The notes beneath the pieces were generated by a model. The model was not told the origin of the DNA and ran no database searches. It worked only from the letters and a program-made list of their open reading frames with translations. The translations under genes and the position numbers were made by a program. Positions 36,923 through 45,442 of a DNA stretch of 64,000 bases are shown piece by piece (position 1 is the first letter of the stretch; each line of letters opens with the position of its first letter). The DNA is from an uncultured Bryobacteraceae bacterium. GTDB taxonomy: Bacteria; Acidobacteriota; Terriglobia; Bryobacterales; Bryobacteraceae. Location of the stretch: positions 116,550 through 180,549 of the forward strand of contig CALDSU010000015.1 of assembly GCA_937924525.1 (NCBI GenBank), read 5' to 3'.

Positions 36923-37609
36923 ATGCGTGCTTGGCTGTGGTTGGGCGTGGCGGCCGCGCTGTCAGCGCAACCTTTGCGGATTCAGATCACAACGGGCGGC
37001 CACGCCTACGATCCGATGTTCCACCAGGTTTTCGGGGGTCGCGAAGACTGGAAGGTGACGGTGTCGCCGCACCCGAACGCCTACCGGCCGGATCTGCGCA
37101 AGCGGGTCGACGTGCTGGTGACCTACGACCTGGTGGAGGCGCTCTCCGCCAGGGAGATGTCGGCGCTCCGCGCGTACCTGGAGGACGGCGGCGGGTTGGT
37201 CGTGCTGCACCACGCCCTGGCCACCGCCTGGCAGTGGGAGTTCTGGTATCGGGAGGTGGTGGGCGGGCGCTTTCTGATGGCGCCGGAAGGGAACCTGGCC
37301 GGTTCGGTCGCCAAGGCGCCCGAGATCCTGACCGCCAAACCGGTGGCGGACCACCCGGTGGTGAAGGACGTGGGCGCGCTGCGGTTGGACGATGAAGCCT
37401 ACAAGGGCATGTGGATTTCGCCGCGATCGCGCGTGTTGATGGAAACCGACAATCCGAACGCCGACAAACCGGTCGTATGGATCGGGCCTTGGACCCGCTC
37501 GCGCGTGGTCGCGATTCAGTTGGGACATGGGCCCGGGGCGTACGGCGACCCCGGTTTTCGCCGGCTCGTGCACAACGCCATCCTATGGGTGGCCGGAAGA
37601 GAAAATTAA
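36923..37609 (+). CDS. Exported ThuA-like domain protein
   Basis: A 228-residue protein with a short signal peptide (MRAWLWLGVAAALSAQ) and a glutamine-amidotransferase-like alpha/beta fold of the ThuA family. Landmarks are LRIQITTGGHAYDPMFHQVF, DGGGLVVLHHALATAW and HGPGAYGDPGFRRLVHNAILWV. ThuA is linked to trehalose and related disaccharide use in rhizobia and is frequently found with Gfo/Idh/MocA genes, where 3-ketosugar processing is proposed. Second gene of the 36064-38848 operon. Confidence 0.88.
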   Translation: MRAWLWLGVAAALSAQPLRIQITTGGHAYDPMFHQVFGGREDWKVTVSPHPNAYRPDLRKRVDVLVTYDLVEALSAREMSALRAYLEDGGGLVVLHHALATAWQWEFWYREVVGGRFLMAPEGNLAGSVAKAPEILTAKPVADHPVVKDVGALRLDDEAYKGMWISPRSRVLMETDNPNADKPVVWIGPWTRSRVVAIQLGHGPGAYGDPGFRRLVHNAILWVAGREN

Positions 37610-37621
37610 AGGACGCATTTT

Positions 37622-38848
37622 ATGGAAACCTCCCGAAGGACTTTCTTGCAAGCTTCCGCAGCGGCCTCTACGGCCGCTTCCCTGCAACGCGTGGCGGGCG
37701 CCAACGGCCGCTTGCGCGTCGGTGTGGTTGGCACCGGGCCTCGCGGCCAATGGCTGATGAAGACGTTGAAAACCGTGGGGGGAGCGCAGGTGGAACTGGT
37801 GGGCGTTTGCGATGTCTACGACGTCCGCCGGGCGCAGGCCGCCGAGATCGCCGGGGGCAACGTCGAACAGTACCTGGACTACCGCCAGTTGGTGGAGCGC
37901 AAGGACGTGGACGCGGTGATTGTCGCCTCACCCGACCACTGGCACGCCAAAATGACGGTCGACGCGCTGAACGCCGGCAAGGATGTTTACGTAGAGAAGC
38001 CGATGGTGCACTATCCCAAGGACGGCATCGCCATCGTAAAGGCGGCGCGCGCGAACAAAAGGGTGGTGCAGGTGGGCATGCAGGGCCGCGGCCTGCCCCA
38101 CTTTGTCGAAGCCAAGCAGAAGTACATCGACACGGGCGTGATTGGCAAGGTCGGCCTCGCGCGCACCTGGTACACCTCCAATACGGGTTACGTCAAGCCG
38201 CCGCCGCCGGGCTTCGAACGCAAACCTGACGGCCTGGACTGGGACCGCTGGCTGGGCCCGGGCCCCAAGATCGCCTGGAACCCCGACGTCTATTTCAGCC
38301 CCTACAAATGGCTGCACTACGATGGCGGCATGATCATGGGTATCGGCATTCACGTCATCGATTCCGCCCACCATTGGCTGTCGCTGCGGCGGCCCGCGGC
38401 GGCGGTGGCGGCAGGCGGCACTTACTTTTACAAGGACGGCCGCGACACCCCGGACGTCATTGCCGTCCTGATCGAGTATCCCCAGGAGATCACCCTGTCG
38501 TTCGTGGCCGAGTGTCTGACGTGTCCGGGCGTCAAGACCTCGGCGGGAGTGGAACTGCGCGGCACGGGCGGCACGTTGTGGGCGGAACGCTACGTGCGCG
38601 ACGTCGGCTACGTCTATACGCCGAACGACAAGTTCAGCAAGGAACCGCCCGCTACCGTACCCGCCAAGAGCGCCAACGCCGAGGTCATTCTGCGCGACTG
38701 GCTGGACTGCATCCGCGACCGCAGGAAGCCGGTCGCCAATGAGGAAGAAGGCTACTACTCGGCTATGGCGTGCTTTCTGGGCAACCAGGCCTACCGCACC
38801 AGGTCGCGCGTCGTGTGGAAATCCGAGTGGGATCTCCCCGCAGCGTGA
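37622..38848 (+). CDS. Tat-exported Gfo/Idh/MocA-family oxidoreductase
   Basis: A 408-residue exported dehydrogenase-like protein. The leader METSRRTFLQASAAASTAASL is of twin-arginine type; LRVGVVGTGPRG starts the Rossmann fold and VYVEKPMVHYPKDG contains the conserved EKP. The central HWLSLRRPAAAVAAGGTYFYK region belongs to the substrate-binding half. AAAGGA precedes the ATG. It is the third gene of the operon with the sugar isomerase and ThuA, so it probably oxidises the same sugar in the periplasm. It is different enough from the copies at 7921 and 39829 that they are not recent duplicates. Confidence 0.93.
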   Translation: METSRRTFLQASAAASTAASLQRVAGANGRLRVGVVGTGPRGQWLMKTLKTVGGAQVELVGVCDVYDVRRAQAAEIAGGNVEQYLDYRQLVERKDVDAVIVASPDHWHAKMTVDALNAGKDVYVEKPMVHYPKDGIAIVKAARANKRVVQVGMQGRGLPHFVEAKQKYIDTGVIGKVGLARTWYTSNTGYVKPPPPGFERKPDGLDWDRWLGPGPKIAWNPDVYFSPYKWLHYDGGMIMGIGIHVIDSAHHWLSLRRPAAAVAAGGTYFYKDGRDTPDVIAVLIEYPQEITLSFVAECLTCPGVKTSAGVELRGTGGTLWAERYVRDVGYVYTPNDKFSKEPPATVPAKSANAEVILRDWLDCIRDRRKPVANEEEGYYSAMACFLGNQAYRTRSRVVWKSEWDLPAA

Positions 38849-38857
38849 CGTGAAGGT

Positions 38858-39025
38858 CTATCCGCCGAACAAGCCGAACCGCACGGCGGCGGTGTGCCGC
38901 GTCCCCCGCGGGAGGCGCCACCGGCTGGGGAGCCAGTACAGGGCCAGCCACGCGAACGCAAACGTAGGCGGGAGCACCGCGAACAGAAACTGCCAGGCCG
39001 CCGCGCCTTGCGTAAAGCGTCTCCG
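38858..39025 (-). pseudogene. Possible remnant of a membrane-protein C-terminus
   Basis: The minus strand encodes AWQFLFAVLPPTFAFAWLAL followed by YWLPSRWRLPRGTRHTAAVR and FGLFGG before a TAG. The helix with flanking aromatic and basic residues looks like a natural membrane-protein tail. Upstream the frame becomes arginine/proline-rich nonsense, and the region is shared with the small plus-strand ORF at 39067. There is no start and no recognisable family, so this is only a suspicion of a decayed gene. Confidence 0.25.
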
Positions 39026-39066
39026 GGGCGAGATGAACTCCCTGGGAGGAGCAACGGGGCGGGGAG

Positions 39067-39297
39067 ATGAGTTCGCTTCGCGATGAGTTGCGCGGCGAGA
39101 TGCTTGCGTTGCGCGAGGAACTGGTGGAAGCCATTCGCGACGCACAGACGAAATTGCTGCGCGCGTTCCACGGCTACGCCACGAGCGTGGCGGCGCGCAT
39201 CTCGGTCGGGGCGTCCCCCGCGGCGGCGTTTCCCACCCGGCTTGCCGCGCGGGAAGACCGGGTGCTCGCGCTGGAGACGCGCCCGCCCCGCCCGTAA
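39067..39297 (+). CDS. Small coiled-coil protein
   Basis: A 76-residue protein, MSSLRDELRGEMLALREELV followed by EAIRDAQTKLLRAFHGYATS, a charged heptad-like helix, then a less regular middle and a closing RLAAREDRVLALETR helix. The pattern of two short coiled coils of this kind occurs in small acidobacterial proteins of unknown function. The middle (SVGASPAAAFP) may be degenerate. GGGGAG lies directly before the ATG. It is the only plausible gene in the 455-bp gap between 38848 and 39304. Confidence 0.5.
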   Translation: MSSLRDELRGEMLALREELVEAIRDAQTKLLRAFHGYATSVAARISVGASPAAAFPTRLAAREDRVLALETRPPRP

Positions 39298-39303
39298 CGC
39301 CGT

Positions 39304-39705
39304 TTAAGGCTGGTTCCGGAAGCGCTCGTCGATCTCGACCTGATAGCCGGCGGCCAGGCGGTTGGTTGCATTGGCCATGCCGACCACGGCCATCACTTCC
39401 GCGAACATGGCTTCGGTCATCCCTGCTTTGCGCGCGGCGGCCGTGTGCGAGGCGATGCAGTAGCCGCACTGGTTGGTCGCGCTCACCGCGAGGTAGAGCA
39501 GTTCCTTGGTCAGCGGGTCCAGCGCGCCGGGGCGCATCACGTCCTTCACCGCCTCCCAGGTGCGGCGGAGCGCCGCCGGGTCGTGCGCCAGCGCCTTCCA
39601 GAAATTGCCGACAAAGTCCGTGCCCCGGACCGCCATGATGTCGTCGTAGACGGCCCGCACTTCCGGACTCGCCTGTTCGTAGTCGAGAAGACCAAAGGTG
39701 GCCAT
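39304..39705 (-). CDS. AhpD/carboxymuconolactone decarboxylase-family protein
   Basis: A 133-residue helical protein with the AhpD-type redox centre NQCGYCIASHTAAARKAG (CxxC followed by His), typical of alkylhydroperoxidase-like members rather than true decarboxylases. The start at 39705 (MATFGLLDYEQASPEVRAVY) opens the conserved domain; the frame continues to 40281 antisense to the next gene and is not coding. A role in peroxide or reactive-species defence is likely by family. It is divergent from the 39829 oxidoreductase with a 123-bp gap. Confidence 0.88.
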   Translation of the reverse strand: MATFGLLDYEQASPEVRAVYDDIMAVRGTDFVGNFWKALAHDPAALRRTWEAVKDVMRPGALDPLTKELLYLAVSATNQCGYCIASHTAAARKAGMTEAMFAEVMAVVGMANATNRLAAGYQVEIDERFRNQP

Positions 39706-39828
39706 GCGTCGATTATGGCGTGAATCCCGCGGCGCGGATCGCGGCCGGCCCGGGTGGGGTGAGGTGGGAACTGCGCCGGGCCGCGCGGGAAGGCGGCTGG
39801 TTGTGATGTAATCAGACTGCGATTGCTT

Positions 39829-41037
39829 ATGAGCCTGACGAGACGGGAAATGATGGCCGCCGGCGCCCTCACGGCCGGCGCGTATGCGAGGATCCTGGGA
39901 GCGAACAACCGGCTGCGCATCGGAGTGATCGGCTGCGGCGGGATGGCCACCCACCACATGCAGACGCTGCTGCGGAACCGCGAGACGGACAACATCGAGT
40001 TTGGCGCCGTCTGCGACGTGTACCAGAAGCGTCTGGATGCGGCGGCGCAGCTCACGGGCGGCAAGCCGTTCAAGGACTACCGGTCGCTGCTCGAGCAGAA
40101 AGATATCGACTACGTGCTGATCGCCACGCCGGAGCACTGGCACTTCCAGATGATCATGGACGCGGCCGACGCCCGTAAGCACATCTATTGCGAGAAGCCC
40201 ATGACGCAACGCGCCGACCAGGCTCGCCAGGTGCCGCCGAAGATCAAGGCCACCGGCGTCAAAATGCAGGTCGGCGTGCAAGGCATGTCCGACGATTCCT
40301 ATGAGGCCGCCAATCAGTACGTGCGATCGGGCGCGCTCGGCAAGGTAGTAGTGGCGCAGATCGACTATTCACGCAATTATGTGGACGACTTCTGGAAGTA
40401 TCCGGAAGACGACGACGTCAAGCCAGGCGAGAACCTGGACTGGAACGCGTTCCTGGGATCCGCGCCCAAGCGTCCCTTCGACCGCGACCGCTTCTTTTCC
40501 TGGCGGCGGTATTGGGACTACTCCTCAGGCATCGCCAGCGACCTGTTTGTCCACCGGGTAACCCGCATCATCAAGTCGCTTGCCCTGACCTTTCCCGAGT
40601 GGGGTGTGGGGATGGGCGGCAAGTACGAGTTCACGAGCTCGACGGCGGAGATTCCGGACACGTTTAACGTGATCCTGTCCTACCCCGGCGGGCCGGACGT
40701 GCTGCTGGTGTCTTCGATGGCGAACGACACGCCCGTGGATCACGTGTTGCGCGGGCACAAGGCGACGCTGGAGTTCACCCGCACCGGTTTCGTCATTCGT
40801 CCGCAACGCCCCTTCGAGCAGGACGGCAAGGAGATCTGGTTCCACAAGACGGGGGCCGAATCGGTGGAACTGCACCACCGTAATCTCCAGAACGCGATCC
40901 GGAACAACGAACCGCTCAAGTGCGACTGTAACCTGGGATACTACGGCGTGGTGGCGTGCGAGATGGGGGTGCAGGCGTTCCGGCAGCGGCGGTACATGAA
41001 ATGGGACGCCGCCAAGGAGCGGGTGGTCCCGGCCTGA
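39829..41037 (+). CDS. Tat-exported Gfo/Idh/MocA-family oxidoreductase
   Basis: A 402-residue protein with a leader [19 protein letters not shown] of twin-arginine type, then [20 protein letters not shown] (Rossmann) and [14 protein letters not shown] with the EKP signature. The RILGANxRxRxG junction is nearly identical to that of the 7921 protein, marking them as the same subfamily. The start is the ATG at 39829; a TTG six bases earlier is in frame. It is a stand-alone gene, converging with the membrane glycosyltransferase at 41051. The substrate is unknown. Confidence 0.92.
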   Translation: MSLTRREMMAAGALTAGAYARILGANNRLRIGVIGCGGMATHHMQTLLRNRETDNIEFGAVCDVYQKRLDAAAQLTGGKPFKDYRSLLEQKDIDYVLIATPEHWHFQMIMDAADARKHIYCEKPMTQRADQARQVPPKIKATGVKMQVGVQGMSDDSYEAANQYVRSGALGKVVVAQIDYSRNYVDDFWKYPEDDDVKPGENLDWNAFLGSAPKRPFDRDRFFSWRRYWDYSSGIASDLFVHRVTRIIKSLALTFPEWGVGMGGKYEFTSSTAEIPDTFNVILSYPGGPDVLLVSSMANDTPVDHVLRGHKATLEFTRTGFVIRPQRPFEQDGKEIWFHKTGAESVELHHRNLQNAIRNNEPLKCDCNLGYYGVVACEMGVQAFRQRRYMKWDAAKERVVPA

Positions 41038-41050
41038 AGCCACCCCCGAC

Positions 41051-42682
41051 TCAATCCGGCCGCAGGTAGCGGAACACCTCAATTAGCGGGCGGCCGTGAC
41101 GGTCGTGAATCACGGTCTCCGTCCGGCGCTGGAAACCGGCTTCTCCGGCGACCTCGCGCATCCTCTGGTTTACGCCCGCGAACGCCTCGTTACCGTCGGT
41201 GAAACTGACGAACCACACATCCGGCCGCAGGCGGGCGACCACCTCCCGGCGATCCTCGGGGGAGAGTGCCGGCTTCGCCAGCGGGTCGCTGCCCAGGCGC
41301 AGCGGGAGGCGGCCCCGACTGGTGAGACGCAGCGAATCCAGGAACCCCCAGTCATTGACGTAGATTTCGGCGGCGGGGAGGCGCGCAAGTTGCTCTGGCA
41401 GGCGGAGCAGCGCATCGCTCCAGATCGCGGTAGGGCCGTTTTGAATCAGCAGCGCCAGATGCCGGTTGGTCACCAGCGTGTTCATGGTGAACAGGGAGGC
41501 CGCCAGCAGGAGGGCGCCGACGAATCCCGGCCGCCCTAAACGCGCGATCTCCACCAGGGCGGCCGCCAGCAGGATCTGGGGCAAAGGCCACAGCAGGACG
41601 CAATGGTGCGCGGAAGCCCCCGCCCCGTTCGTGGCAGCCATTTGGATCCACGCGATCAGACAGGCCAAAACGGCCCACAGCGCTAACCCCCGAGACGGGG
41701 TGAACAACAGCCAGGGCGTCAACAGCAGCGCGACGGCGAGCGCCGCGGCGGTCCAGGTCGTGCGCTGGCTGCCTGTGACCTCGTCCAGCCAAACGGAGGC
41801 GCGCTCCAGCGCCCCCTCCGGAGGCCGGCGTTGCCCGGGGTCGGGCGTTTCGCGGGGAATGTACCCAAACAGGGACGAGCCATCCAGGGTGGCCCGGAGA
41901 ACCAGCACCTTGCCCGGCAGGTGTTCGAATGAGAAGCCGGCGTTGCCGCGAAATGTGGCCCAAGGTTGCTGAAAGTTATACAGCCACAGCGGAAAAGAGC
42001 CGATAAAGAGGGACGCGCAGGCGATCACGGCCCGCCGAGGCGTCAGCAACGCCCAGACGCGGCGGGGGAAAAGGAGCAGCGTGGCAAGTCCGGCACCCGA
42101 GAAAAACCAGGCGAACAAGGCCTTATCCCAAAGGCCCAGTCCGAGCGCCGCGAACCCAGCCGCCAGGTATCGGTCCCGCTGTTGTTGGGCGAATACCACC
42201 AAGGCCGTAAGTCCAGCTATACCAAGCAGATGCTGTAAGGCCACAGGGCCCCAGTCGAATGTTGTCGTCGCCAGGAACGAGGGGTCAGTCGCCAGCAGCG
42301 CTCCGCAGAACGCCGCAGCCAGCGGTCCGGAGACGCGCCTCAACAGGCGATGGAGCAGCCACAGTGTGGCCGCTCCACAGACCACCACCGGCAGCCGCAC
42401 CGACCACACGCTGACCGGAAACACTTGTAAATACGGAGCATACAGCCACGACTTCAGCGCTCCCAAATACGACATCAGCATCAGGGAAAGGTCGCGATGA
42501 AACACCCGCACCGTTCCTGCGATCCCCACCCGGTCGTAGATGCCGCTGGCGAACAGCGCCTCATCGTTCTGGAAGCCTGCCCACGGAACCAGCAGGCACC
42601 CGCCCATGAGGAACAGCAGAACCCAGGGGCAAGGCGACGAGAAGAACCGGATCACGAGAGAACAATCCGCGGCAAGATGCAC
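41051..42682 (-). CDS. Polytopic membrane glycosyltransferase-like protein (GT39 type)
   Basis: A 543-residue integral membrane protein with about eleven helices and a C-terminal soluble tail of about 130 residues. After the first helix comes GFQNDEALFASGIYDRVG, the Asp-Glu motif position typical of GT-C polyprenyl-phosphate-sugar transferases. Another landmark is TTTFDWGPVALQHLLG. It is similar in type to the 13961 gene but clearly not a close copy. The start is GTG at 42682 or GTG at 42655 (LVIRFFSSPCPWVLLF); neither has a strong ribosome site. It has no same-strand partner and is divergent from the DksA-type gene and its leader. Confidence 0.75.
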   Translation of the reverse strand: MHLAADCSLVIRFFSSPCPWVLLFLMGGCLLVPWAGFQNDEALFASGIYDRVGIAGTVRVFHRDLSLMLMSYLGALKSWLYAPYLQVFPVSVWSVRLPVVVCGAATLWLLHRLLRRVSGPLAAAFCGALLATDPSFLATTTFDWGPVALQHLLGIAGLTALVVFAQQQRDRYLAAGFAALGLGLWDKALFAWFFSGAGLATLLLFPRRVWALLTPRRAVIACASLFIGSFPLWLYNFQQPWATFRGNAGFSFEHLPGKVLVLRATLDGSSLFGYIPRETPDPGQRRPPEGALERASVWLDEVTGSQRTTWTAAALAVALLLTPWLLFTPSRGLALWAVLACLIAWIQMAATNGAGASAHHCVLLWPLPQILLAAALVEIARLGRPGFVGALLLAASLFTMNTLVTNRHLALLIQNGPTAIWSDALLRLPEQLARLPAAEIYVNDWGFLDSLRLTSRGRLPLRLGSDPLAKPALSPEDRREVVARLRPDVWFVSFTDGNEAFAGVNQRMREVAGEAGFQRRTETVIHDRHGRPLIEVFRYLRPD

Positions 42683-42689
42683 TTTAGTA

Positions 42690-42893
42690 TTGCATACGGC
42701 CGAAGGGATCGATACAATACCGTCTCGTGCAATAGCAGCCCCCTGCTGGACGTTCTTCTTTCGAGGCCCACGAGTCGGGTAACCCGGTTTCCGGTTCCCA
42801 CGTATATCGAAGTTGCGGCAAGCAAGTTGCTAACCATGTTTGCGGTTTATGCGGGGTCGCGTGCGATCTGAGCACAAGAGACTCAGATTTTTT
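42690..42893 (+). ncRNA. Candidate small RNA or attenuated leader ahead of the DksA-type gene
   Basis: A promoter-like pair, TTGCAT (42690-42695) and TACAAT (42713-42718) spaced by 17 nt, predicts a start near 42725. An intrinsic terminator follows: ATCTGAG (42866-42872), a 9-nt loop, CTCAGAT (42882-42888) and six T (42888-42893). The transcript would be about 168 nt. Inside it, AGCAG-CCCC-CTGCT and CGGG-TAA-CCCG hairpins can form, and the 5' end GTCTCGTGC can pair with GCACAAGAGAC near the 3' end. No open frame of note occurs. It could be an independent sRNA, or a leader whose terminator controls the gene at 42979. Confidence 0.45.
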
Positions 42894-42978
42894 GGAACTT
42901 TTTCTGAAGATCTTCCGTCCATTATGTTTCGGACACAGAAAGACGATAAGACGACGTAATCGAAGGAGCCTGAAAGCC

Positions 42979-43362
42979 ATGACCAAGACCGAACTCAACA
43001 AATACAAGACCTTGCTGGAAGCCAAGCGGGCGGATGTAGTGCAGGCATTGCGGAATCGCGAAGACATCGCCATCGAGAAGGCGGCGGACGCCCTGGATGA
43101 AGTGCAGCTCGCGGGGGAACGCGAGCTGGCCATTCGAAATCTAGACCGCGAGTCGCATCTGCTGCGCAGCATCCGGGTGGCGCTGGCGCGAATTGAAGAA
43201 GGGTCGTATGGCACCTGTCTCCACTGCGAGGAGGAGATCAGTCCCAAGCGGTTGGCGGCAGTGCCGTGGACTTCCTTCTGCATCAAGTGCCAGGAAGCGG
43301 CCGACCGCCACGAGTTCGAAGCCCAGGAAAGCTTTGACGCTGTCCTCGCGGATGCGGCGTAA
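42979..43362 (+). CDS. DksA/TraR-family zinc-finger protein
   Basis: A 127-residue protein that, by family, binds the RNA polymerase secondary channel and tunes promoter output, often with ppGpp. An N-terminal coiled coil (ELNKYKTLLEAKRADVVQAL) is followed by the C4 zinc finger GTCLHCEEEISPKR...SFCIKCQEAA with CxxC spacing of 17 residues. The tip residues differ from E. coli DksA, so 'DksA-type' is safer than dksA. AAGGAG sits 10 nt before the ATG at 42979; upstream lies a structured leader with a terminator. A hairpin terminator follows at 43397. Confidence 0.9.
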   Translation: MTKTELNKYKTLLEAKRADVVQALRNREDIAIEKAADALDEVQLAGERELAIRNLDRESHLLRSIRVALARIEEGSYGTCLHCEEEISPKRLAAVPWTSFCIKCQEAADRHEFEAQESFDAVLADAA

Positions 43363-43380
43363 CGCCGCGCGACCCATCCT

Positions 43381-44088
43381 TCAGGCTTTTGGCGAAGGCG
43401 CGGGAATCGCTCCCGCGCCTTTCGTGTCTCTGATGGCGATGACCGAGAACATCCGCCCGGCTCGCTGACCATCCCGCCGGTAGGAATGAAACTCCCCAGG
43501 CTGGCAGCAGGTGCAGAGGCGCCCCGCATCGACCTGCGCGCGCGGAACGCCTGCCTGTTCCAGCATCCGCAAATTGGCCTCCACCAGATCAAGTTGTGTC
43601 CGGCGATCCAGGCCGGCACAATCCGGGAACAAGTCCCGAAATTGCGCCGCCACCTCGGGGCCCACTTCGAAACAGCACGGGCCGATGCCCGGCCCGATCG
43701 CCGCCAGCAAACGGCTCGGCTTCGATCCGAAACGCCGTTCCAGGTGCTCGACGGCGCGCCGGGCGATGCCCGCGACGGTTCCGCGCCACCCGGCGTGCAC
43801 GGCGGCGATGGCCCGCGCGTCCGGGTCCACCAACAGCAACGGTAGGCAATCGGCCGTCTTGACGCCCAAAAACAAACCCGCTTCCCCAGTGAGCAGTCCG
43901 TCAGCCTCACCCAGCACGCCAGGATGGCTCCCGGCTTCGATCGTAGAGGGGGAATGGATTTGTTTGAGTTGCGCCAGCGGGCGAACAGCCGCCAGGGACT
44001 GCTGACGGGTGCCGAACCCATGATCGAGCCAGGAAAGCGAGTCCAGGAGAGTAGAGCGGTAATAGCCGCCGCCGTTGCGCGCAATCAA
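43381..44088 (-). CDS. pgeF: Polyphenol oxidase (laccase-domain) family protein, YfiH/PgeF-type
   Basis: Peptidoglycan editing factor/purine-nucleoside-cleaving family of 235 residues. The conserved metal site is present: KQIHSPSTI (His), VKTADCLPLLLVD (Cys) and AAVHAGWRGTVAGI (His). The HSYRRDG segment is also typical near the C-terminus. The start is TTG at 44088, two nt after the nuoB stop, so it is coupled to nuoB; no ATG suits. The family name reflects proposed roles in preventing wrong muropeptide precursors and in nucleoside cleavage. The terminator hairpin of the convergent DksA-type gene is embedded in its last codons. Confidence 0.9.
   Translation of the reverse strand: MIARNGGGYYRSTLLDSLSWLDHGFGTRQQSLAAVRPLAQLKQIHSPSTIEAGSHPGVLGEADGLLTGEAGLFLGVKTADCLPLLLVDPDARAIAAVHAGWRGTVAGIARRAVEHLERRFGSKPSRLLAAIGPGIGPCCFEVGPEVAAQFRDLFPDCAGLDRRTQLDLVEANLRMLEQAGVPRAQVDAGRLCTCCQPGEFHSYRRDGQRAGRMFSVIAIRDTKGAGAIPAPSPKA
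43397..43422 (+). terminator. Intrinsic terminator after the DksA-type gene
   Basis: GGCGCGGGA (43397-43405), loop ATCGC, TCCCGCGCC (43411-43419), then TTT. It is a perfect 9-bp GC-rich stem with a short T-run, placed 34 nt after the stop. It overlaps the 3' end of the convergent pgeF coding region. Confidence 0.65.
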
Positions 44089-44090
44089 GG

Positions 44091-44714
44091 TTAGGACAGG
44101 GTGACCAGCGCGTCTCCCGCCGGATTCTTCGTCTGGGAGATCATAATCTGCTTCTTAAACTCGTCCAGCATCGACTCGTCCAGCCGCACCTCGGTCGGCC
44201 GCTTGCGCAGCGTTGTCATGCGGTCGATCTTGTCCTGGAGTTTCAGCAGCCCGTAGAACAGGTTCTCCGGCCGCGGCGGACAGCCCGTCACGTAGACGTC
44301 TACCGGCACGATCCGGTCCACGCCTTGCAAGACGGCGTAAGTGTTGAAGGGACCCCCCACGCTCGAACAGGCTCCCATCGACAGACACCATTTCGGCTCC
44401 GGCATCTGATCCCAGATCCGCTTGAGCACCGGCGCCATTTTCAACGTCACGGTGCCGGCCACGATCATCAAATCGGATTGCCGCGGGCTGGGACGGAAGA
44501 CCTCCGCGCCGAAGCGCGCGATATCGAAACGCGACGCCGTCGAGGCGATCATCTCGATTGCGCAACAGGCCAAGCCAAAAGTGAGCGGCCACACCGACGA
44601 CTTGCGGGCCCAGTTAAACACATGGTCTACGGTCGTGGTGATGAAGTTCTCTTCGTACCGGTTTTGTAGGTAGGGCACGTGCGCGCCAGCCTCCCAACTC
44701 CCCCATCCTATCAC
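44091..44714 (-). CDS. nuoB: NADH-quinone oxidoreductase subunit B (isolated copy)
   Basis: Peripheral subunit of respiratory complex I that carries iron-sulfur cluster N2. The 4Fe-4S ligands are all visible: GLACCAIEM (two adjacent Cys), [10 protein letters not shown] and [17 protein letters not shown]-like [14 protein letters not shown] is also conserved. The frame opens with GTG at 44714; GTG at 44678 ([18 protein letters not shown]) matches the normal NuoB start and would give 195 residues. No other nuo gene is in the window; the neighbours are pgeF and an unknown exported protein, so this is an orphan copy or the complex I genes are scattered. Confidence 0.95.
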   Translation of the reverse strand: MIGWGSWEAGAHVPYLQNRYEENFITTTVDHVFNWARKSSVWPLTFGLACCAIEMIASTASRFDIARFGAEVFRPSPRQSDLMIVAGTVTLKMAPVLKRIWDQMPEPKWCLSMGACSSVGGPFNTYAVLQGVDRIVPVDVYVTGCPPRPENLFYGLLKLQDKIDRMTTLRKRPTEVRLDESMLDEFKKQIMISQTKNPAGDALVTLS

Positions 44715-44730
44715 CGCGGGCGGACGCGAT

Positions 44731-45237
44731 TCACCGCAGGGGGAGCGTCAACCACGTTCCGTTTCCTTGATAGTCCAGTTCGATGGCGGACGACGGCACG
44801 GCGCCCGCGGGAAAGAACAGGTACCCGGCCACCGCGCGCGTGGTGCGTACCTCCGGCAGCGCGGCGGCCACCACGCGGGCGGCCGCCGGACCATTCTTGC
44901 GCGCCACCTCCGCCGGCGCTTCCGGCGTGACCCGCGCCGGCGACTTGGGCGGGCGCAGCGCGAAATCCGCCTGCCGGACCGCGAAAGGCGTCCGGTCCTT
45001 CGAATAGCAACCCACCTCCACCACCATGTACACCCGGTCCATCCCAGGGCCAAACAGGGCTCGTACTTGGGCGGGCGTCAACAGCGAGGCGCCGACCGCC
45101 AGCGACTCGGTGAATCCTGTCGCATCGTACTCGGCCCGGCTGGGCTTGGGAGGGATGCCCGGAGTTTCGGGCGAAGTGCGTTCGGCGGCACACAACCATC
45201 CGCTGAGCGCGACGAGGGGGAGGATCGCCGCTTTCAT
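44731..45237 (-). CDS. Exported hypothetical protein
   Basis: A 168-residue protein with a signal peptide ([19 protein letters not shown]), no clear lipobox, and then a soluble segment with a [17 protein letters not shown] beta hairpin and a C-terminal [20 protein letters not shown]. It resembles small acidobacterial periplasmic proteins; no family is assigned. It lies 16 nt upstream of nuoB on the same strand, so the three minus-strand genes may share a transcript. Confidence 0.7.
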   Translation of the reverse strand: MKAAILPLVALSGWLCAAERTSPETPGIPPKPSRAEYDATGFTESLAVGASLLTPAQVRALFGPGMDRVYMVVEVGCYSKDRTPFAVRQADFALRPPKSPARVTPEAPAEVARKNGPAAARVVAAALPEVRTTRAVAGYLFFPAGAVPSSAIELDYQGNGTWLTLPLR

Positions 45238-45442
45238 CTTCGGATCTCCTTGGTTTGAAAACGCCTTTAGTATATCGGGTTATAGGTCTTGGGGGAAAGC
45301 AGAAATACGCCCTAAGGTCGCGCTGGCGTACTCCCCAGCGGCATCCTTTTGGGCGCCCTGCGTGAGTTCGATGAAGATTGCGACCGCTTTCGCGCATGGT
45401 CGGGAAGAGCGCGGTGCGCCCGCGATGCATAATGGTAGTACG

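Noticed and set aside
42690..42893. 6S RNA, SRP RNA or tmRNA as the identity of the leader RNA
   Set aside because: I could not find the single long hairpin with central bubble of 6S, the SRP GGAA-tetraloop consensus, or a tRNA-like end with a tag frame.
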